This document shows, piece by piece, positions 58,117 to 64,000 of a stretch of 64,000 nt of DNA. This stretch comes from Jaltomata sinuosa (taxonomy: Eukaryota; Streptophyta; Magnoliopsida; Solanales; Solanaceae). The stretch is from positions 186,001-250,000 of the forward strand of contig QJPP01000690.1 in the NCBI GenBank assembly GCA_003996215.1, given 5' to 3'. Made by a program: the position numbers and the translations under genes. Below the pieces are notes generated by a model. It did not search any database. It was not told where the DNA came from and saw only the letters and a list, made by a program, of their open reading frames with translations. Position 1 is the first letter of the stretch. Every line of letters starts with the position of its first letter.

Positions 58117-58217
58117 CTTGAGTTGATAGCTATTTTTGATTGTTGTTTTGAACTCACCTTGAGAGTACTTGTTTATTTTACTTTAATTTATTATTTGTGG
58201 TTGATTGAACAGGCTAC

Positions 58218-59870
58218 CTAGGAATGTAGCCGATGACAACGAGAATATTGGCGGCCTCAATTATGTCGATGAAGTTGAGCCTATGATGCAAGGAGGTGTT
58301 GGTGCAATCCGCCTACACCCCACGGTAAGAAATGCTATTTTTCATGTGATGAGAACCATGCTCAACTTAATCCAAATGAAAGGTCTATTTGGTGGAACAG
58401 CACATGAAAATGCCAACCGGCATATTCGGAACTTCGGGGAGATTTGCCAACCATACATCATTCAAAACATCTCTCAGGAGTCCATCCGGTCGCGCCTATT
58501 TCCCTTTTCCTTGATGGGAGAAGACACAGTGTGGTTGCAAGAATTGTCAGACGTATCTATAACATCTTAGTCTGGGTTAGTTGAATTGTTCACTTTGAGA
58601 TTCTTTCCTCCATGTTGCATGATGAAACTAAGAGATTAGATTACCAACTGCAGGCAACTACCAGATGAACTATTACATGAGGCTTGGCTGTGCTTCAAGA
58701 AGAAGCTTGTTTTGTGTCCAAATCATGAGCTATCAAACAATGTATTACTTCAAAGTTTCTATCGATTGTTGAACTCCTTGAACAAGACAATGGCCGAAAA
58801 CCTTGGAGGTGGAACCTTCATGGATATGCAATTTCCCATTGCCTCAGCTTCATAGAATGGATGATTAAAATTAACCAAGCTTGGTACACCCGAGAGGTGG
58901 ATTTTCCAATATCAGAATTAGCCCCATCCATCTTGGCAAATGAGATCAGAAAAAGTGTGGAAATCCAAGACAAAACAATGGCCAAAATGATGAACCAAAT
59001 TAATCTCTTGGCAAATCATGTCATTAGTGAAAAAAGAGTGAATACCGTGAATGCGTTGGAGATAAAAGCTGATGATGAAGAGCTCATAGCTATTGTCGAT
59101 GGCAAGTTATGTTTTATGTCAGCAGGTTCTCATCCCAGGTACTATTGCCCAAGGAAAGAGAATCAAGGTTGGTTAAGAAATTACCGGGACAGGTGTGGTC
59201 AACCACACAGCCATCGAAGTCCTTATGTGCTCTGTAACAAAGCTAATCCCTTCTATCAACCAACCACAAGTAACCCCAAACATTCCAAGTTAGAGGACAT
59301 GTTGTCCTTGGTGCTAAAAAAGTGGACACAACACACATCGGGGTACATGAGCTTAAAAGCAAAGTCTTAACACTTCATAGAACCGTGAGTTCTCATTCAA
59401 CCTCCATCAAGAAACTTGAAGCCCAAATGGATACCCTTTCCATTTAAATGAGTCCGGAGATGAAAATATTGCTTCTTAGTAGCGCCACTACCAACTCTAA
59501 AGTGGACATGAATGTCATGGCCATCGTTACTAGGAGTGGAAGAACAACCGGGGAGATAAGAGGAAATATTGTAGAAATGGTGAAAAAACCAAAGGAGCCT
59601 ACTATTGAAGTAGGCGAGAGACCAAGAGACAAAGATAAAGAGGTGGTGCATGATAATGTGGTCAAAACTCTGGAGGTGAGGGAAGACTGTGGTGCATCAA
59701 GTGCCCCAGAAAGTGCTGGAAATGAAGAAGATAAAGAGGAGGTAGAGCCCTCTCCCCAAGTAACCACCGATGATGAGGTAGACCCTCCTCTTGTACAAAT
59801 CATACTTACCACAACTCCCAAATGACCTCCTCCATATCCTCATCAGCTAAATAAGAAGAAGGAAGAACAT
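58218..59870 (+). pseudogene. Element D gag
   Basis: Same blocks as C: LIQMKGLFGGTAHENANRHI, FPFSLMGEDTVWLQEL (58205-58570 frame), then a frame from 58861 with IKINQAWYTREVDF, LCFMSAGSHPRYYCPRKENQ and, in a third frame (59448-59825), MAIVTRSGRTTGEIRG and a Pro-rich tail. The start codon seen in C is lost here. At least two frameshifts and several stops are present. Confidence 0.8.
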
Positions 59871-60418
59871 AAATTTAACAAGTTTGTTGGCATGTTCAGT
59901 AAGTTGTCCATAACATTCCTTTGGTCGAAGCTCTAATGCAGATGCCAAGATACTCTAAATTTATGAAGGAATTACTTTAAAAAAATAAGGTAGTGGATGT
60001 GGGCATGATTGAGATGTCACATAGTTGTAGTGCAGTAATGACAAGAAATGTGGCTATGAAGAGTGAAGACCCGGGTGCATTCACCATACCATGAACAATT
60101 GGATTGTTTGTATTCCGAAAGGCCTTGTGCGACTTAGGGAAAGCATCAACTTGATGCCCCTTATGATTTTCAAGAAGCTACGATTGGGTATCCCCTAACC
60201 TACTTCTATGAAGCTACTCATGGCCAATAGGTCTATTAAGCGCCCTGTAGGAATCTTGTTTGATGTATTGGTAAAGGTGGACAAACTAATTCTTCCTATG
60301 GGCTTTATCATATTGGAATGTGAGGTAGATATGGAGATGCCCATTATTCTGGGATGACCATTATTGTCTACGGGAAGGGCCCTTATTGATGTCGAATTCG
60401 ATGAACTCAAATTCTGAG
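59871..60418 (+). pseudogene. Element D protease
   Basis: Protease blocks can be followed by comparison with C: a CDLG-type active site near 60128, then KLLMANR, a VKRP-type block, VLVKVDKL and a MPIIL block. Stops and a frameshift at the active site make it inactive. Confidence 0.7.
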
Positions 60419-60733
60419 TGGGGGATGAAGTAGTGACATTCAATGTTTGCCAACCCACGAGACCTTTGGATGATTTGAGAGCATATCGGTGATAGAATCG
60501 GAGGGGAGTGGGATGATGCTCTTGGAGAGTGTGAAGTGGCCAAGATGCCCGCATTTTATTCATTGCCAAATGAGAAACTTCTTGACATGTCTAAGATATT
60601 GATGAAGTAGTTTTACCTTTGGGGATGGGGCCACGCCAACCAGATTGGCATACCTTCCCACAACGGTTGAGAATTGAGGTACTATCATCGAGCCGCGCTG
60701 TAAAATCAAGCACTTCTGGGGATAAAACCCAAG
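60419..60733 (+). other. Deletion scar and degenerate hairpin (element D)
   Basis: About 295 bp alignable with 19411-19710 of C where RT-RH-IN is absent. The hairpin at 60713-60733 keeps a TGGG/CCCA core but has lost the AGGCAA loop. Confidence 0.65.
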
Positions 60734-60841
60734 TATTTTCTTTAAATTTCTTCACCCATTGTTGTCTTTAGTGATTTGCAGGGAGTTCATGAAGTGAAAA
60801 TTTTAACAAGGGAAAATAGGGCAAAAAGGAGTTATGTGGCG

Positions 60842-61092
60842 GACTGTGCGAATCGCACAAGCAATTATGCATGTTGCACAGTGCACCGCATTCCAAAATA
60901 GATTGCCTGGAGAAATTTGACCATTTGGAGGCAATGTGCGCTAGGCCGTGCAGACCGCACGAGCCTAGGTGCGCGTCGCACCTCCATCGCATGATGAAAC
61001 AGATGCCTGGGCAAACCCAAGGGAGAAAAAGGTCATGTGCGGGATGACATGTGGTCTGCACATTGTTTGGTATGAATATCATGTCGCACCGC
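60842..61092. repeat. Palindromic word cluster 2 of element D
   Basis: The words are CTGTGCGAATCGCACAAG, GTGCAGACCGCACGAG, GGTGCGCGTCGCACC and ATGTCGCACCGCACC, the C/D-type GTGCGNNNCGCAC word. Confidence 0.85.
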
Positions 61093-61424
61093 ACCAGCAG
61101 TAAGTTTGAACTTTAATGGACTCAACCCATTGACTGACCCGACCTAGAGACGACCCGGCCAACTTTTCTTCTTCTTTTTCTTTTCAAACCACTTCTCTTC
61201 TCCTACTTCCACCATTTTTTCCTTTCAAACTCACAAAATTCTCCCCCAAATTCTTATCCAAATTCCCTCAAATCCCCAACAATATTCTTTTTCTTTCACC
61301 CAACCATTTCTACCACTTCACCACCATCGCCGCCGTCACTCTCCGGTTGGGTTTCATGGGTCACCATTGTTGAAGAACAAAAAGCTTCAATTTTCACTTT
61401 CTCCATTTGTAATCTTCACTTGTG
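61093..61424 (+). promoter_or_regulatory. CT-rich leader of extra ORF (element D)
   Basis: The same order as in C: 'gacccgacc', pyrimidine tract 61163-61230, CT/CA-rich leader, donor TG|GTAAGTTCCCTG at 61425. Confidence 0.45.
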
Positions 61425-62495
61425 GTAAGTTCCCTGACATTAAATACTTGTTTTTATGAAGGTTGAGAACTCATATTGTGAAGCATGCTCAATAAAATTA
61501 CCATTTTTATTTTGGGTGAGATCCAAAATATTTGGGTCCCCAATTTTGAGTTACATTGATGATTTTGCTTGTTTCCAACTTAGTAGAACTCAAATTGTAT
61601 TGATTCATGTTGATTGGTAGTGATTTTTGGCCTTGAAATATGTGTTGGGGTGAAGTCTGAGTAAACCACTTGATGAACGAATGAATTGGCCCCATGATAG
61701 ATTGGGTGATGTCATTCTTAAGGGAAAAACATCATTCATCATGAGGTTTTTCTTAAAAGTTGACTCTTGAGGCTAAATTTTTCTTAATATATACCCATGA
61801 CTACTATTAGCATTATATTTGGGGTATATGATCTTGTGTGGGGAGGGAGTTAATGGTTGCTAGAATTGTCAATATTTTCTGCGCAAGTGAGGTCTTAATG
61901 TTCCCGATGATAGACGGGGTAACGTCCATCTTAAGGGAAGTCGTTGAGTCATCTTCTTGATTGTTATAATGTAAATGATAATCCGGGGAAGTCTGAGTAC
62001 CCAAAAGTTATGGTCATGAGATCCCTTGCTTCCCTTGGTTTATTGTTGATTGGTTTGATTGAATGGTGGCTAGTGCATAAGCACATCTTGCTCTACGGAT
62101 CACATGCGGAAATCACAAGAACAGAAGGAACCACAAAATCCGAGTAGACTTTTGTGCGTTTCACATGCGATACATAGATCTTGATGTGAGGGTTTTATAT
62201 GGTGTCAAATCTTATTGAAAATACAGAATCACTCACTGTTTTGAGGGGCAGAGCTTGGTGCAACATGCACAATTGATGGTGCAAATCGCACCAGCTTCTC
62301 ACCATAAATGGAGACCACCTGAAGGAATCTGTTAGCTCATGTGATATCACTTGCGACGCACACATCCTAAGGTGCGATTATCATGTGTTTCGCACGAGCC
62401 CAATCTCCCTTGTTTGCTTTCCACTTCACTGAATTCCTAACTTCTTTTAGCTGTGTATATAGTCATAGTGTATATTGCTAACACCCATCTACAAG
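61425..62495 (+). other. Putative 5'UTR intron of extra ORF (element D)
   Basis: Donor GTAAGTT, branch-like TTGCTAAC (62475-62482), acceptor ACAAG|A (62495). Contains two stem-loop boxes (61691-61730, 61903-61944) and palindromic cluster 3. Confidence 0.5.
62150..62398. repeat. Palindromic word cluster 3 of element D
   Basis: More decayed copies of the C/D word: GTGCGTTTCACATGCG, GGTGCAAATCGCACC, CATGTGATATCACTTGCG, GGTGCGATTATCATG and TTTCGCACGAG. Confidence 0.7.
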
Positions 62496-62498
62496 ATT

Positions 62499-63839
62499 AT
62501 GTCTTCCAATAGGCACCATCAAAAGAGTCTTATTGTGAAGCATACTCCAAATGCAGGTGTTCATATGCATAAGGCTGAGTGCATTGAGTCAGGAGTCTGC
62601 TTTGGTCTCAGGGGAATGGAAGACTACTATCATAATTTCCAAAATCTCCCATTCTTTGAGGAAAAAGGATTCAATGTAGAAGAATTCCAAAATGAATTCC
62701 CGAATATGCCAAAGCAATTTTGCATAAGAGCTTGGGAACACTTTGCCAATACACCATGCCTCTACTTTCCTAAGTTGGTGTGGGAATTATATGCCTCCTA
62801 CCGAGCCCGCCTCGACGAACTAAATCACAAAGGCCCACTAAGAAAGTTGACATGCCTCAAGTCAGTATTGGTACGAGGTAAATAAGTGAACATTACCCCT
62901 GAAGCCATTCACTTTGCCATTTGGGAATATGAACCAATCCCCAAATCAAAGTACTTTGAACGTGTGGCCAGATAGAATGAGGCATATGAGTGGGTTGCTA
63001 GTGTAATTGCTGAAGGAAACCCATTTTGGGCCACCTTGAAGGGACAAATCCATCGCTCAGATCTTAAATTCGAAGCACGTGCGTGGCTTAACTTTCTGAG
63101 CACCAGAATCATCCCGACTAGCCACACCACTAAAGTAACCATAAAAATGGCCATTCTCCTTGCATGAATCATGAGAGAAATCCGTTTGAATGAAGGTGAG
63201 ATCATAGCCAAGTACCTCAAGAGAAAAGCGTGACATGACTCCACATCCATGGCTTTCCCTGTGCTTATAACCCTTCTATGTTTCTAAATTGGGTGTCCTT
63301 TGTTTCGAGGATTTTACAAGTCCAACCAAGCCAAGGGGATTGTTTGCTTGGACACAAAAAGGGATAAATATGCCCCTCATGTCAAAAGAAGGCATCTCGA
63401 TCAACCTTCGCATGCTACCACACCCATGTCTCAAGGCACTTCGAGCACAGTTCATGGGGCATCTCAAGCTACCACCTTCTCCTCAGGTAACTTGCCACAA
63501 TTTCTTCAACTTACTAATAAGAATGAAGAGATGCTACAAAAGTTGGCCAAAGAAATTCCAAACATGCTTCAAACCGCTATCAAGTCATCTTTGAAACTGG
63601 TAGTGTCAAAAGTGAAAAATATTTGTGCTAGAATAGACACCATGGAAGTGGAGGTTGACAAACTCAAGCAAGTGGGCCCTCATGCTGAATCAAATTTGGA
63701 TATTAATATGCCAACCCCAAACTCCTCACCACCCTTAAGGGCTGCTAGCCCTTCTGATGATTGGTGCGCGAGGTGGACCCCATATGACAAAGAATATACA
63801 TCCGAAATTAAAGAAATGTGTGATCTATCATCAGCCTAG
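62499..63839 (+). pseudogene. Extra ORF of element D (putative plant transposon protein type)
   Basis: ATG 62499 (MSSNRHHQKS) opens a protein collinear with that of C: FPNMPKQFCIRAWEHFAN, LVWELYASYRARL, then a TAA at 62882, and onward VNITPEAIHFAIW, WVASVIAEGNPFW and HTTKVTIKM with further stops. 63300-63839 is an open frame, with a Gln/Ser-rich region, a helical segment (63490-63690) and a stop at 63839. It extends beyond the point where C is cut, so it shows the C-terminal half missing there. No membrane segment is seen. Confidence 0.75.
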
Positions 63840-64000
63840 CAATACCCAGGGCTGGAGGACTCCACCTAGGCCTCGCTGGGGCAGGGGACCGTCCTATCAT
63901 GAGTTGATGACCGCGGAGGACAGATGGTACGTGGATGACCCATTTGACCTCCTTAAGTTGCCAATGGATCCTACGATACCACCATTGGCTGGTTTTCAGA
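63840..64000 (+). other. Open frame at window edge, unrecognised
   Basis: A frame stays open for over 50 codons to the edge (WRTPPRPRWGRGPSYHELM, then RWYVDDPFDLLKLPMDP). It is in a different frame from the preceding ORF. I do not recognise it; it could be a frameshifted continuation of the extra ORF or a new element. Confidence 0.3.

Overview
The window is plant nuclear repeat DNA with no recognisable host protein-coding gene. Everything that can be identified is Ty3/Gypsy LTR-retrotransposon sequence of two lineages: Tekay/Del-type chromoviruses (LTRs about 3.3-3.6 kb, tRNA-Met primer site, integrase followed by a chromodomain) and Athila-type elements (LTRs about 1.5-1.6 kb, tRNA-Asp primer site, extra ORF downstream of pol). 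A large-genome asterid, perhaps Solanaceae, would fit, but the species is a guess. All coding regions carry stops and frameshifts.

Layout. 1-1449 is the end of a minus-strand Tekay-type LTR (H). 1450-3126 is unassigned. 3127-15581 is a minus-strand Tekay element (A): 3' LTR, decayed pol-gag and a 5' LTR with a 2.3 kb deletion. A is interrupted by a 2243-bp solo LTR (G, 10309-12551, TSD GCTAA) and, inside gag, by a fragment of mitochondrial atp1 (NUMT, about 12688-13197). An Athila-like element without RT or integrase (C, 15582-about 22160) sits in A's 5' LTR and is cut off on its right. 22161-23931 is AT-rich with a decayed repeat of about 30 bp. 23932-57685 is a second minus-strand Tekay element (E). 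It hosts a plus-strand, internally deleted Tekay element (F, 28729-35191, TSD CTATA) in its integrase and a plus-strand Athila element (B, 38874-54424, TSD AAGCT/AGGCT) in its gag. A rearranged junction at 57686-57745 leads into a second RT/IN-less Athila-like element (D), which runs to the right edge.

Three things stand out. (1) B ends in an extra inverted LTR, joined tail-to-tail to its 3' LTR through a 66-nt copy of tRNA-Asp that includes the CCA end. The whole 15.5 kb shares one TSD, so this looks like a full-length cDNA fused to a plus-strand strong-stop DNA that read through its primer tRNA and then integrated by two U3 ends. (2) Most LTR families here carry a cluster of short, CpG-rich, palindromic words just upstream of the LTR TATA box. 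The word differs by family. B carries its word in three matching places, C shares its word across the same three, and D keeps the two internal ones: LTR, upstream of the putative internal 5'UTR of the extra ORF, and inside the intron-like segment before that ORF. (3) C and D share the same loss of RT-RNaseH-integrase while keeping gag, protease and the extra ORF, which indicates a non-autonomous lineage rather than independent decay.

In the Athila-type elements the intended order is LTR, tRNA-Asp primer site, gag, protease, (RT-RH-IN), a conserved hairpin, a palindromic cluster, a CT-rich leader, an intron-like segment, and an extra ORF of the putative plant transposon protein type.
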